From: Flaveria trinervia
Lineage: Eukaryota; Streptophyta; Magnoliopsida; Asterales; Asteraceae
Assembly (NCBI GenBank): GCA_025506515.1
Contig: CM046457.1
Location: forward strand, 2,592,063 to 2,656,062
Direction: 5' to 3'
DNA: 64,000 bases
Positions 49,099 to 59,031 of this stretch are shown here, piece by piece. The position numbers and the translations under genes were made by a program. The notes under the pieces were generated by a model. The model searched no databases, had not been told where the DNA came from, and worked only from the letters and a program-made list of their open reading frames with translations. Each line of letters opens with the position of its first letter. Position 1 is the stretch's first letter.

Positions 49099-49597
49099 AC
49101 ATACAAACAGTCAGCCTCGGTCGAAACGCTAAGTAACTTGTTTATAGGCTAGCTACCTATCGATATGCTTTAATTACTTACCATTCAAACAGTTACAAAC
49201 ATTTTTATCTGTGATTAACCTGTGAGCTCACCAACTTTATGTTGACACACTTTAGCATGTTTTCTCAGGTAACAGGAACGCTTAAGCTTATGATGCACGA
49301 TTAAGGAATGTGCCCAGGACATGCATCATCAAACATATTTACTTGCACTGAACGTTTTGTTTGACTTAGCACTTATAACTCTCAATATGATTTACCACTC
49401 GTTATTCGCTTCCGCATTGTTATTCATTTCAGTTTTTGCTTCTGCACTAATGTTTATTTCTTTTATGCTACACTGATTTAAGTCAAACGTTTATTTATTT
49501 TAAATTCATTTAGTGTCGTTTGATATGACCGTGTCTGAGATCCTGGTTTGTCACACGCCTCGCGGTAAAACCCCACATGTGGAATTTGAGGGTGTGA
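49099..49597 (+). mobile_element. LTR X, 3' end, right arm
   Basis: Inverted partner of 48102-48604. It ends GGAATTTGAGGGTGTGA, losing the terminal CA, and joins the Cassandra LTR start TGTGACACC directly with no primer site between. Confidence 0.85.
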
Positions 49598-49866
49598 TGT
49601 GACACCCTACACATATCCTACATCGGCCGTGGATAGAGAGATTCCCGGTTCATAAGAATGTCTGGCCTCTAACATCAACAACGCGTTTTGGCCGTATTGG
49701 CTGTGGATGAGAGAGGAAACTCCACAGTTAAACGTGCTCAGGTGGGAAATCCAGGGATGGTTGACCTCCCTGGGAATTTTCACCTAGGCAACCAAAAGCA
49801 AATCCGTGAGCTTTTCGTGGGCAAAGCGGACAATATTGTTGATGCGAGGTGCCGGGTGTTACAAAA

Positions 49867-49878
49867 TGGTATCAGAGC
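49867..49878 (+). other. Cassandra primer binding site
   Basis: TGGTATCAGAGC, after an AAA spacer from the LTR end. Confidence 0.92.
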
Positions 49879-50097
49879 CAATCCTGTGTCGTTCGGGGTG
49901 TGGGACATACCTCACCAAGGATGGTGACTTTTTGGCTCATCGAGGACGATGAGTCCAAACAAGGGGTGCTTGCGACACCCTACACACATCCCACATTGGC
50001 CGTGGACAGGAAAGATTCCTGGTTCATAAGGAATGTCTGGCCTCTACATCAACAATGCGTTTTGGGCGTATTGGCTGTGGATGAGAGGAGAACTCCA

Positions 50098-50146
50098 CAG
50101 TTAAGCGTGCTCAGGTGGGAGCAATCCAGGGATGGGTGACCTCCCC
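50098..50146 (+). promoter_or_regulatory. 5S rRNA-type Pol III internal promoter in Cassandra LTR
   Basis: AGTTAAGCGTGCT (A box, 50099-50111), then GGGAGCAATCC, then GGATGGGTGACCTCC (C box, 50129-50143) and GGGAAGT follow 5S rRNA order and spacing. In the 5' LTR at 49726-49772 the same boxes are changed to AGTTAAACGTGCT and GGATGGTTGACCTCC. Confidence 0.88.
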
Positions 50147-50239
50147 GGGAAGTTTTCACCTGGGTAACCAAAAGCAAATCCGTGAGCTTTTTGTGGGCAA
50201 AGCGGACAATATTGTTGATGCGAGGGGCCAGGTGTGACA

Positions 50240-50244
50240 ACATA
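50240..50244. repeat. Target duplication ACATA of palindromic insert, right
   Basis: Exact copy of 47721-47725. Confidence 0.93.
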
Positions 50245-50690
50245 AGCCAAGAAAGCCATATACTTCTTGCTTAAGCTTTTCGGGCTTGAGTGCAAGACAT
50301 GAGTTTAAGTCCTTTGGAAGATTTTTCACCGAACACCTTCAAAGTATCACCAGAAGATAACGGTATACGGATGCACTTCTCGAACAAATGATCTCGCATG
50401 GTGTTTGGCTAACCAATCCATACCAATGATGACGTCGAAGCTTCCAAGTTTCATAGGATAAGATCGATAAGAAATCATGCGTGTCAAGACTTAAGATGCA
50501 ATCATGAATGATGACGTCAACAGTGATCGGTTCTCCATCGGCAACTTTAACAGTAAGAGGTCTTTCTAGTTTCGTATGTGGCTTAGCAAGTATGGGTTCA
50601 CACTCTAATGAAACAAAACTTTTATCGGCTCCAGAATCAAATAGGACATAGGCATAAGTTTTGTTAATAAGAAACATACCTGGTCAATTT
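50245..50690 (-). pseudogene. Family D aspartic protease and linker start
   Basis: The minus strand encodes MFLINKTYAYVLFDSGADKSFVS with the active-site DSGA near 50635, then LTVKVADGEPITVD and a DTHDFL segment; the following flap/GMDWL block is out of frame (about 50400-50440). It processes the polyprotein. A Ser- and Arg-rich out-of-frame tail leads to the linker cut at 50244. Confidence 0.85.
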
Positions 50691-50742
50691 TTAAGATATT
50701 GAACGATTTAGGTATAGTATGAAGAGAAATGGATCACAAAAG

Positions 50743-51966
50743 TTAAAGGTGAGTTGACATACCATTCACCACATCATTGTTTGCTTGTGTTTGGTTGGTG
50801 TTGATGTTGAAGGCACGTCCTCGAGCTTGTGGAACATTACCCACAAGACGAGGGCATTGTGGCCGAAAATGACCAGGTTCCCCACAGTTGTAGCAAACAC
50901 GGTTTGTGACCACGGCGGCATTGTTAGGTGCACGGTGGCAAGTCGCCACCAAATGACCATATTTACCGCATAAGGTGCAGATGCGGCATGGTTGATTCCG
51001 CGGATGATGATACCTACACGTGTTGCACATAGGCTGAGGACCAGCATAAGCCCTAGCCCCAGGCATTTGTGCCACAGGTGTAGCCGCAGATTCAAGTTGT
51101 CTTTGAGGTTGTTTAGGTGCAGCCACAGCATAGTTACGCGCCGATGTGAACTTGCGCTTGTTGTTGTTGTTGTTGTTGTTGTTGGATGGTTCAGCTTTGG
51201 TCTCCTTAACGGCCTCGGTAGCCGTCCTTTCCACCTTTTTGGCACCCTTCCCAGACATGGTGCCCGCTCGTATATGGTTCTCGGTGAGTTGAGCGGTGAT
51301 AGTAATGGCTTCTTCTAAGGTTGTGGGTCGGCTACCCACCACAGCATCTTGAATTTGGGGTGGTACACCCTTAATGAACTTCTCGATGTTGCGGGGGACA
51401 GTGTCGACCATATGAGGCAGCAGTATACTCAACTCATGATGCCTATTGAGTAGCCAAATGATCACCATCGTTTTGCTTTAAATTCCAAAATTCTTCCTCC
51501 AACTTTTGCAGTTCGCTTCTTGGGCAGAACTTCGCGATAGCGATGTTCTTGAACTCCTCCCAAGTAAGTGCCAGAATAGCATCGGGCCCACGATTTCTTT
51601 TCTCGCTATTCCACCAGGTGAGAGCCCTTGTTGGAACATGCTAGTGGCATAACGAACTTTGAGTGCCTTGGGACACTCATAGTTGACGAAGGTGTTCTCC
51701 ATGCTCTCGAACCACTCAAGAAGACAAGTGGCTCCTTCCTTACCACTAAAACTAGTGGGTTACATGAGCTAAAGTGCTTGAAAGTGCAAGTTTGGTTGTT
51801 GCGCCCTGGTTAGCACTATTTTCCCCATAACTATTGTTGCTAGCGTGGTCATTAAGGTGCTATTAAGTTCAGCAACCATGGTCGGGATGACAGCAGCCAT
51901 TTGTCGAGCAATCATGGCGGCTAACTTACGATCGGAACTTCCACGTTTTCCATGATGACGAGACAT
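50743..51966 (-). pseudogene. Family D gag
   Basis: Starts MSRHHGKRGSSDRK at 51966 on the minus strand. A frameshift near 51860 follows MVAELNSTLM. Later frames hold MENTFVNYECPKALKVRYA (51640-51702), a break near 51475, then HHELSILLPHMVDTVPRNIE and an Asn-rich basic stretch. Two knuckles follow: CTLCGKYGHLVATCH and CYNCGEPGHFRPQCP (about 50860-50980), plus an upstream CNTCRYHH. It is full length but broken. It is closely related to the gag at 24967-25979, which lost its knuckles. Confidence 0.88.
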
Positions 51967-52641
51967 GCTGGAATATACAAAATGAGTTAGATATGAGAAT
52001 TGGAACAACAAGGATTAATGTTCAACAAGGATAAGGCAAAAGTTGTAAGGCACATGGAATGGTTCCATTGGTAACGCATTACTATTTGGAAACTTGACAC
52101 TTCAAGGTAAGTTGACCCACTCGCCTTACAAATTTGTGTATGTTGACCATAGTTTATCACTCATTCCAGAAATCCCCAGGTAAGCATAACTAGTCCCGTA
52201 GGATTTATGCGATATGCTTGCCTTAGCCCGAGGGCCTTTTGCCAGGAAATCTAGAATACAGGTGTCTATGTGTCACACAAATTTCTTAGGTTCATGTAAT
52301 CAAAACCTTGATGAGATTTAACATAGATTAGACATAAGTCTAAAGATTCAAATCATAAGTATAAGCATAAGTTCCCACGTGTTGACAAGAATAAGATTAA
52401 GAAGTTTCATTTGTCGGGGAGAGTCAAAGAGTCAAAGTTAAATTTAGGGAGACAAATAACAAAGTTTAAACAATTACAAGGCAAACCTATGCTAAGGCAT
52501 CAGGTTGCACATAAGTAAGGTATAGCATTATGTAGTATGTAACAATATATATATTTCCAAGAATATAATATTATCTTATGAGGTTCATGCATAAGCTATA
52601 GTCTAGGTCACCATTTCTAATAACCTAAATCCTATAGTTAT
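51967..52641 (-). mobile_element. Family D 5' leader
   Basis: Non-coding leader between primer site and gag on the minus strand, matching 24298-24966. Confidence 0.8.
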
Positions 52642-52643
52642 GG

Positions 52644-52655
52644 GCTCTGATACCA
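52644..52655 (-). other. Family D primer binding site
   Basis: Minus strand TGGTATCAGAGC, with GAT between it and the LTR end at 52659. Confidence 0.93.
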
Positions 52656-52658
52656 ATC

Positions 52659-53487
52659 TGTCACACCCCAACCTTGACGGCGGAAACGTCGAGATGTGAG
52701 GGTTAAGATTGTTCACAGCCACATAACGCTATATTAAAATGTAAATATTATTATCATAAGTCTTGAAATGAAATACAATCATAAGTCTCAAACAAGTAAA
52801 AAGTTCAAACATAACAAAACATAACATAATGTAAACTTTTTATTTCATTAACTAGGTCCAAGTCCTAGATTATTGTATGCTTCAAAAGGATCACTTTAAA
52901 CTTGAGGTTGACCTGAAACATGATAAAAATAAGAGTCAACTAAAATAGTTGACTGAGTTTCCAAGGTTTTTATACATAATATGAAAAAGGTTACAAGTAG
53001 CAATTCATGTCATAGGTCATAAGTAGGTAAGGTTATAAAACACATATCGTTACAACCAAACTCGACTTGATTACAAGTATAAAAGATTGGCTAAGTGTAT
53101 TTGGTTCCCATGATGAACAAGCATACGTCATCAGGAGCCGGCAATACCTCGGCTTTAGCACCAAATAGGCTTGTCAGGCCCAAAGATCTAAGACGTCGCC
53201 AGGAGCTAGCAATAGTTAATGATTGTAAACAAACTATGTATCTCATATAATCACTTACAATACACAAATAACCATGACAAAATAATATGTTGAATTGCAT
53301 GTGATTTACAAGTCTCAAATGTGTATAAGTGTATCATGTATAAGCTATCATGTTTCACCCCAAATTAGTGTGAAAATATGAAAAAGGGGCAAGGAAAACT
53401 CACATGCCAAAATAAGTATATGATGATGAAGATTAATAAGATTAATAATGAGCGTCGTTCCAAAGCCGTTTCGTCACAAGGCACCTA

Positions 53488-53543
<56 letters not shown>

Positions 53544-53823
53544 CAAGGTAAGTTTGATATAAGTTTAACGGACCATAAGGGGTTTGATGTTTGTGGATTT
53601 TTTTTTGTCATTTTATCAACCAATGAAAATCAATATATCTTCGTGGAAATGATTTGTTTATAAAAATAAGGACAACACTTATAGTAATTTTATAATATTT
53701 ATAACGTTTGAATAAATGCTATAATAAAATGAACATGATTCAATTAATAATTTAGGGCCACGTTAGAAAATAGCGGTTTGTATAGAGTAGTATAAATTTT
53801 ATATGAAATAAATAAATAAATAA

Positions 53824-53858
<35 letters not shown>

Positions 53859-55271
53859 ATATATATAGATATAATCACACTAGCTATATAATAGCTTTAA
53901 ACTATAAGGATACTTTTATAAATAAATATAAGAGGATTAATTAAATGGTTTTAAAATAATAAAGTTTACAAGATAAATTTTTAAAATTTTTAGAAATATT
54001 CATTTTTTTACACTGTAAAAATTCAATAAATATAAAAATAATGGGGGGGGGGTCCCTGGGATCGAACCCGGGACCTCCAACATGGGGGGAGCGAACATAA
54101 CCAGTGGACCAAGGCTCTCGGCCGCATTAGATCACGCGTTTTAATTCTTAAATACTAAGTTAACAAAACCCCCAAATTACCCATGAACCTAGAATCGTTG
54201 TAATTCCAAATCGAACCCCAATTCGATTATGATAATGAAATTAAACTTGGGGCTTTTAATCCCCAAGTAAAACGAGCAGATACATGTATTTATTTACCCA
54301 ATTTGTGATCGAATTGTCAGTGGGAAAGACGGAGAATGTTCGCGCACTTGTAGAGCTTGATTGATGTTCAAACAATGATGCCAATCAAATTCGTTGCACA
54401 GGGAGCTTCTAACGGTGTACAAGATCAAAAGCCCTCTGTCAATTTTGTTTATGGTGCACAAAAGATGGTTTTCGATTGAGTTGCACACGCGATGTTTACG
54501 TGTGTAGATGTTGGTGTTCGTTTGTTTATCAGGTGAAATTGAGTGTTCAATTAACTTTAGGGAACAATCCGATGATTTCCCTTCAATAACTTCAGCATTA
54601 TCGGATCAGTTTCAAGTCGAACGGCTAGGACTTGAATGCATGTTTCGGTTACTAATTAAATGGTGTTAACATCTCATTACTTCGACATTAAGCATGGTCA
54701 GGGTTCGAATAGGGATCACGAAGCGATTCAAAGGATTTATTTCGGTTCCCAACGGCTATTTAGAGCCTTACACAGTCGCCGGAGTTCGGCCGGAGGCACC
54801 GGCCTCCTCTCGCCGGAAATACGGGGAAAACAGGGGGAGATTTACTTTTGGTTAATTGCATATTTAGCCCCTCTAGTTTATTATTTATCATTTTATGCAC
54901 AACCTATTAATGAAAGTTTCTATTTTGCAATTAAGCCCCCAAACTTTAATTACTTAAAGTTTTAAAAACTTGTTAAGTTTAATAACTATACAAAATTTTT
55001 ATTATTATTATTATTAACATTATTATTGTTATTATTATTCTATTATTATTACAAATATTATTATTATATTATTATTATATTATTACTATTCATATTGCTT
55101 TTATTAATTAACATTATTATTATTTAATATTTACGATTAACTTTAAAAAAAAAACCCAATGACAATAATGAATAAGCACAAACAAAACATGGTTTTTAAA
55201 AATTGACCATAATAACCCTTGTAAGAGTAAACAAAGTTAACTTTTAGTTAACAAAAATACGAGATGTTACA
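52659..55271 (-). mobile_element. Family D 5' LTR (2613 bp)
   Basis: Partner of 42186-44747. Minus strand TGTAACATCTCG at 55271 to GGTTGGGGTGTGACA at 52659. It has the conserved block (53105-53205), TA runs (53490-53540, 53823-53872), a tRNA-like module and ATT-rich runs (54993-55090). ACATA follows at 55272-55276. Confidence 0.95.
54050..54130 (-). ncRNA. tRNA-like Pol III module in family D 5' LTR
   Basis: On the minus strand, A box TGGTCCACTGG (54111-54101) and B box GGTTCGATCCC (54068-54058), 43 apart. Both boxes are kept, although the surrounding LTR has many indels relative to the other copy. Confidence 0.55.
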
Positions 55272-55276
55272 ACATA

Positions 55277-55368
55277 TATATAGATATACATATATTATAT
55301 ATACGTATATATATCAACTACGTGAAATAATACCTAGGTATGAGTCCAACTAACATGTAATGCCTTAA
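55277..55368. mobile_element. TA-rich tail and Tat-like fragment
   Basis: TATA/TACGTATA-type sequence to about 55315 continues the target site of element D. From 55317, CTACGTGAAATAATACC... to 55360 matches 11892-11940 in the Tat LTR candidate. The fragment is cut at 55369 by a family A LTR. Confidence 0.5.
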
Positions 55369-55540
55369 TGTAACACCCGGCTATTTTTACAAATCAAGAT
55401 ATAAAGAATAAAAGCAAAGAATGCAATAAAGTCCAAGTGGAGGGACTAAAAATGTCCAAAAAGGACAAAACTTTCAAAATTTGGTGTAAAGGGAGTATGG
55501 CCGCCCACCCTCACCTCACTTTACCATTTGTCTTGGTTTT
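55369..55540 (+). mobile_element. Family A LTR, first 172 bp, interrupted
   Basis: TGTAACACCCGGCTATT..., then AATAAAGTCCAAG, GGAGGGACTAAAA and GTATGGCCGCCCACCC match 14602-14770. At 55541 a family B element starts; the rest of the family A LTR must lie beyond the window. Confidence 0.88.
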
Positions 55541-55650
55541 TGTAACACCCGAATATTTATTATTTTGAAGCCGGTGAAGAAAGAAAAGAAAATAAAGTCC
55601 AAAGTCGAGGGACCAAACTCGCCCACGAAAGAAAGTCGGGTGAGGGGGAG

Positions 55651-55657
55651 TATATAA
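55651..55657 (+). promoter_or_regulatory. TATA box of family B 5' LTR
   Basis: GGGGGAGTATATAACGGAGAGGG, about 110 bp from the LTR start; the 3' LTR has TATATAAGG at 62502. The run of G and GA around it is kept in both. Confidence 0.6.
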
Positions 55658-55826
55658 CGGAGAGGGCAGCCCTTACCCTCTCCCCCACACCCACATTTCA
55701 GGTTCATAAAGAGAAGAATAGAGAAAGAAGAGAAAAAGAGGAAAAGTGTCGGTTCAGGTTGGTTCGGGTCGCCAAAATTGTCGTGAAGCAAGCCGAATCG
55801 AAGCTCTTGTCGTTGTGCTCGTTTAG

Positions 55827-57175
55827 GTGAGTTCTAGGACCCCTCTTTTACATGTTTTTGAATGATTTTGGGGCTGGAACACATCTGAAAACCCTTTTTC
55901 GCGTTTTTGGGTGAAGACCCGTATGTATGCGTGTATGTATGCGTAGGACCCGTTTGGGGCTTGATTTCTTGCTTGTTTGTGCTTGAATAAGGTCATGGTA
56001 TGCATCCCTAAGGTGTAGGATGGTCGATTTAGGCTTAAAATGGGTTTAGATGAGTTTGGAGGCCGAAAACCCTCGGCTGCAGTCGGGATGAACTGCATTC
56101 TGCATCAGTTAGGGCTAGGCGACCGACTGGAGGCCGAATGGAGGCCATACGGCCGATTAGGGTGCGATTGGGGTTCATTCGCACGATTGGAGGGCCAGTC
56201 GCATGGGGTCATGCGACTGAAGGTTCATTCGCACAACTCAAGGTTCATTCGCACAACTGAAGGTCCAGTCGCATAGGTGTTCATCCGCATTGTCTATTCG
56301 CACGACTGGATGTTCATTCGCATAGGTGTTCATCCATATTAGTTCAATCGCATGATGTTCAGTCGCATGGAGGCCATGCGACTGAAGGGTGTCCATACGC
56401 CCGAATAGGGCTGTTGAACCGAGGAAGGTGTAGATTGACTTCTGACTTTCGGGGGAAAGTGCAGATGTAAGTTTTGATGTAAAGGTTCCCATAAGATTTT
56501 TAAGATGAATCGAGGTCTTAGAAAGCATGTTGGGCATGATGAGGGTGATGATGTTGTATGTTATGTATGTATGATGTTGCCCTGTATGATGTGATGTTGA
56601 TGCATGTTAATGTTCCTTAGTGTGATGTATTATCTTTCTTGTGGCTTTATGTGTCATGTTAATGAATGAACGAAGTATTATGTAACGTAAAGTGAAAGAT
56701 AAAGAAAGAGGAACATGATGAATGAATGCATGTATTAATGAACGAATGAAACGTCTTGCACACATCGGATAACGGGTCCTTCTTGGTGATTGACCCTGAA
56801 TGTAGAACCTCTACCGCTCACCCCTAGTACTGTGGCATACGTTTAGCTGTTCATTGTTGACTTCGGCCCAGTAGCTAAGACTGATGGTTACTCCTAGTAC
56901 CGTGGCATACGTTTAGCTGTTCATTTGTTGACTTCGGCCGGTAGCTACGACTAACCGGGGTGTAGCACATGGTATTGGTATGGATGATGTCCGATGCGCA
57001 AGTAAGGTAATGAAAGAACGAATGAACGAGTGAAGAAGATAATAATGATATTATCTATGTGTACGTATGATGTGTGATCATGTAAAAGTAACGAACGGTT
57101 TTATATGAAAGTAAAGTATGTTTTATTTATAAAACTAGAACTCACTCAGCAACGCTGACTTTGATGTGTTTCCAG
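55827..57175 (+). other. Possible intron inside family B LTR
   Basis: Donor-like AG|GTGAGTTCTAG downstream of the TATA box; CTGACTTTGATGTGTTTCCAG at the far end with branch-point and pyrimidine features; exact 11-base complementarity GTGAGTTCTAG/CTAGAACTCAC between the two ends. If spliced, most of the LTR including the repeat array would be removed from the RNA leader. Inference only. Confidence 0.4.
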
Positions 57176-57435
57176 TTGGCAGGTAATGATTGCTGAGGAT
57201 GGCACGGGCGACTACTCAGCTCTTTTGGGATGGCATTCTTTTGATTAATGTTTTTGCATTGTAATGCGAACACTATTTTTGTAATGAATGTTGTATTAGT
57301 TTGCAAAAGCATTTACATGGAAATGAAAGTTTGTTTTAGTTTTCCGCTGCGATTTATTAAATACAAATGTAATTATATGTTTTATGTGCGATGAGAACCC
57401 AGCTGTAAGCGTCCCGGGAACGGGGCCTTACAAGT

Positions 57436-57447
57436 TGGTATCAGAGC
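57436..57447 (+). other. Family B primer binding site
   Basis: TGGTATCAGAGC, 3 bases after the LTR. Confidence 0.93.
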
Positions 57448-57780
57448 CAAAGTTTAAGTGAAATGGGTAAATTTTCAAAATAAACCTAATCTTAAACTGA
57501 GAATGGGACGGAAAGGGAATGGGATGCCAAACTGAGTAGCTGCGTGCCATCAGGTATTTTCGTAAAGTTAACCGGTTTTATGTGCGCATGGTATGTGTTA
57601 TGTGTTGTATGTAGATTTAAATACTGATGTAGTCAGGACAGGTAATACTTGGGGTATGAAGAGTAAAGTAATGGCTAATCACAACTGGCCACTGTAATTA
57701 GGGACTTACTATACTTGACATAAACTGAGTTGTTTCCTTGAATGACCGTGTTGGTGTTTGAATCTTTCAGTGTGCGTGTG

Positions 57781-59031
57781 ATGGCCGGAGGTAGATCTTC
57801 GAAAGCTTCTAGGGGTGGAGGTCACGGTGTTGAACCGCGACCCAAGAGAGGGAGACCCAGAGTTGAGAGGGTGGTTCATGAAGAACCAGAGACCCCTCAT
57901 CCGGAGGGTGGCGACGAAAGCGCCAATCTGAGAGCCTCAGTAAAGGAGGCTGTTGTAGAAGAAGTCCATCAGGTCATGCAGACAATCTTACCGTCTGTGG
58001 TGACTGAAGTTATTAAGGCTGTACGAGAAGGGGAAAGAAAAGAAAGAACAGATCCTCTGGAGAACGGGAACAACCAGAGCCGGAAACGGTTCTATCTGAT
58101 GATGAAGAGAAAGAAGAAGAGCCTGTGCCAGGACGGCACGAGGATGTAATTATGGGGCTTTTATGAGATGCAAGCCCCCTACTTTTGATGGAACGGCACC
58201 GCTGCAGCTGCTCACCGGTGGTGAGGGAAATGGAAGTTGTTCTCGATATCAGCGAGTGCCGAGAGGACCAAAAGGTGAAGTTTGCTACCCTCTTTTGTGG
58301 ATTCAGCTCTGTGTTGGTGGGACAACATTGTCCAAGCAGAGGGGTAGTAGGGCATCGGGAGAATGAAATGGCCCGAGTTGAGAAGGTGGTGATTGAGGAG
58401 TTTTGTCCTCACAGAGAAATGGATAAGTTGGAAAGGGAGTTTCTACAGTTGGAGGCTGGAACCATGACACACCAGCAGTATACCACCAAGTTTAATGAAA
58501 TGGCACGGCTTGTGCCTGATCAGGTGACGCCTCTGTCTCGGAAAATCAAGAGGTACATTCAGGGTTTACCGGTGGATGTTCGCCGGCATATGATCGCCGC
58601 CCGGCCAAGCACGTTTAGGTCGGCGGTTGATTTGGCGGGAGACTGTTATGATGAGAGGGAGGTGGTGGTGACTGAAGCGAGTAAGAAGGGTGGTGGTGAT
58701 CGGAACTGGAACGGGAAACGGTTTGGTCGGGGTGATGCCCCGATGGGTAACAAAAAGGCACGGGTGGATGAACGCCGTGTGGTCACATCAAGTGCGGGGT
58801 CGAAAAGGTGTGGCAAGTGTGGAAGGGAGCACGGCGGGGAATGTAGGTTTGGGTCAAACTTGTGCTTCAGTGTGGGAAGACAGGGCATATGGCGAAGGAT
58901 TGCCTGTCGGAAATGTTTTAACTGTGGGGAAACTGGTCATATGAGCAGAGATTGTAAGAAGTCGAGGACTGGGGGTTCAGGGTTGAAGAAGACGGAAGTG
59001 ATGGGCCGAGGGCGAGCGCCAGGCGTTCACC
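57781..59031 (+). pseudogene. Family B gag
   Basis: Starts MAGGRSSKASRGG at 57781. Basic leader, then EVHQVMQTILPSVVTEVIKA. Frameshifts near 58080-58150 lose the acidic patch frame. The capsid core has VLDISECREDQKVKFAT, EEFCPHREMDKLEREF, MTHQQYTTKFNEMARLV and RHMIAARPSTFRSAVDL. The first complete knuckle region is damaged (CASVWEDRAYGEG in one frame against a CXXCG in another). The last knuckle, CFNCGETGHMSRDC, at about 58915-58956, is intact. The structural protein is not producible as one chain. Confidence 0.9.

Larger units (their letters stand above)
47726..50239. mobile_element. Palindromic chimeric retroelement (inverted Cassandra LTRs around inverted LTR X)
   Basis: A 2514-bp insert with TGTCACACCTGGCCCC at the left end and its exact reverse complement at the right end, flanked by ACATA. 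Left arm 47726-48604: Cassandra LTR, Cassandra interior and primer site, LTR X end, all on minus. Right arm 49099-50239: LTR X end, then a complete Cassandra (LTR, interior, LTR), all on plus. The arms pair over about 870 bp and are about 90-96% alike by eye; the right has one extra Cassandra LTR. Loop 48605-49098. No coding sequence. Confidence 0.9.
49598..50239 (+). mobile_element. Complete Cassandra TRIM retrotransposon
   Basis: LTR 49598-49863 (TGTGACACC...GGGTGTTACA), primer site TGGTATCAGAGC 49867-49878, interior without coding sequence, polypurine tract CAAACAAGGGGTGCT (49956-49970), LTR 49971-50239 (TGCGACACC...GTGTGACA). LTRs of about 267 bp with embedded 5S rRNA promoter sequence are diagnostic of Cassandra, a terminal-repeat retrotransposon in miniature that depends on proteins of other elements. 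Confidence 0.93.
42186..55271 (-). mobile_element. Family D Ty3/gypsy chromovirus (Tekay-like), nested insert inside
   Basis: On the minus strand: 5' LTR (55271-52659), primer site, leader, gag, protease, RT, RNase H, integrase, chromodomain-like tail, polypurine tract and 3' LTR (44747-42186), with ACATA on both sides. RT before integrase and the C-terminal chromodomain-like block put it with chromoviruses. Without the palindromic insert (47726-50239) it would be about 10.6 kb. Many frameshifts make it inactive. The two LTRs (2562 and 2613 bp) differ by many small indels, so it is not recent. Confidence 0.95.
55541..57432 (+). mobile_element. Family B 5' LTR (1892 bp)
   Basis: TGTAACACCCGAATATT to CGTCCCGGGAACGGGGCCTTACA. 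TATATAA at 55651, donor-like AG|GTGAGTTCTAG at 55827, TCGCA array 56160-56395, a doubled block of about 70 bp (56820-56960), CTAGAACTCAC (57134-57144) and acceptor CAG at 57175. Confidence 0.94.

Noticed and set aside
49688..50139. 79- and 96-codon plus-strand open frames in the palindromic insert
   Set aside because: They span Cassandra LTR, primer site and 5S-derived sequence; Cassandra is known to encode no protein.
50098..50146. Free 5S rRNA gene
   Set aside because: Only the promoter part of 5S is present, within a Cassandra LTR bounded by TG...CA; it is not a 120-bp gene.
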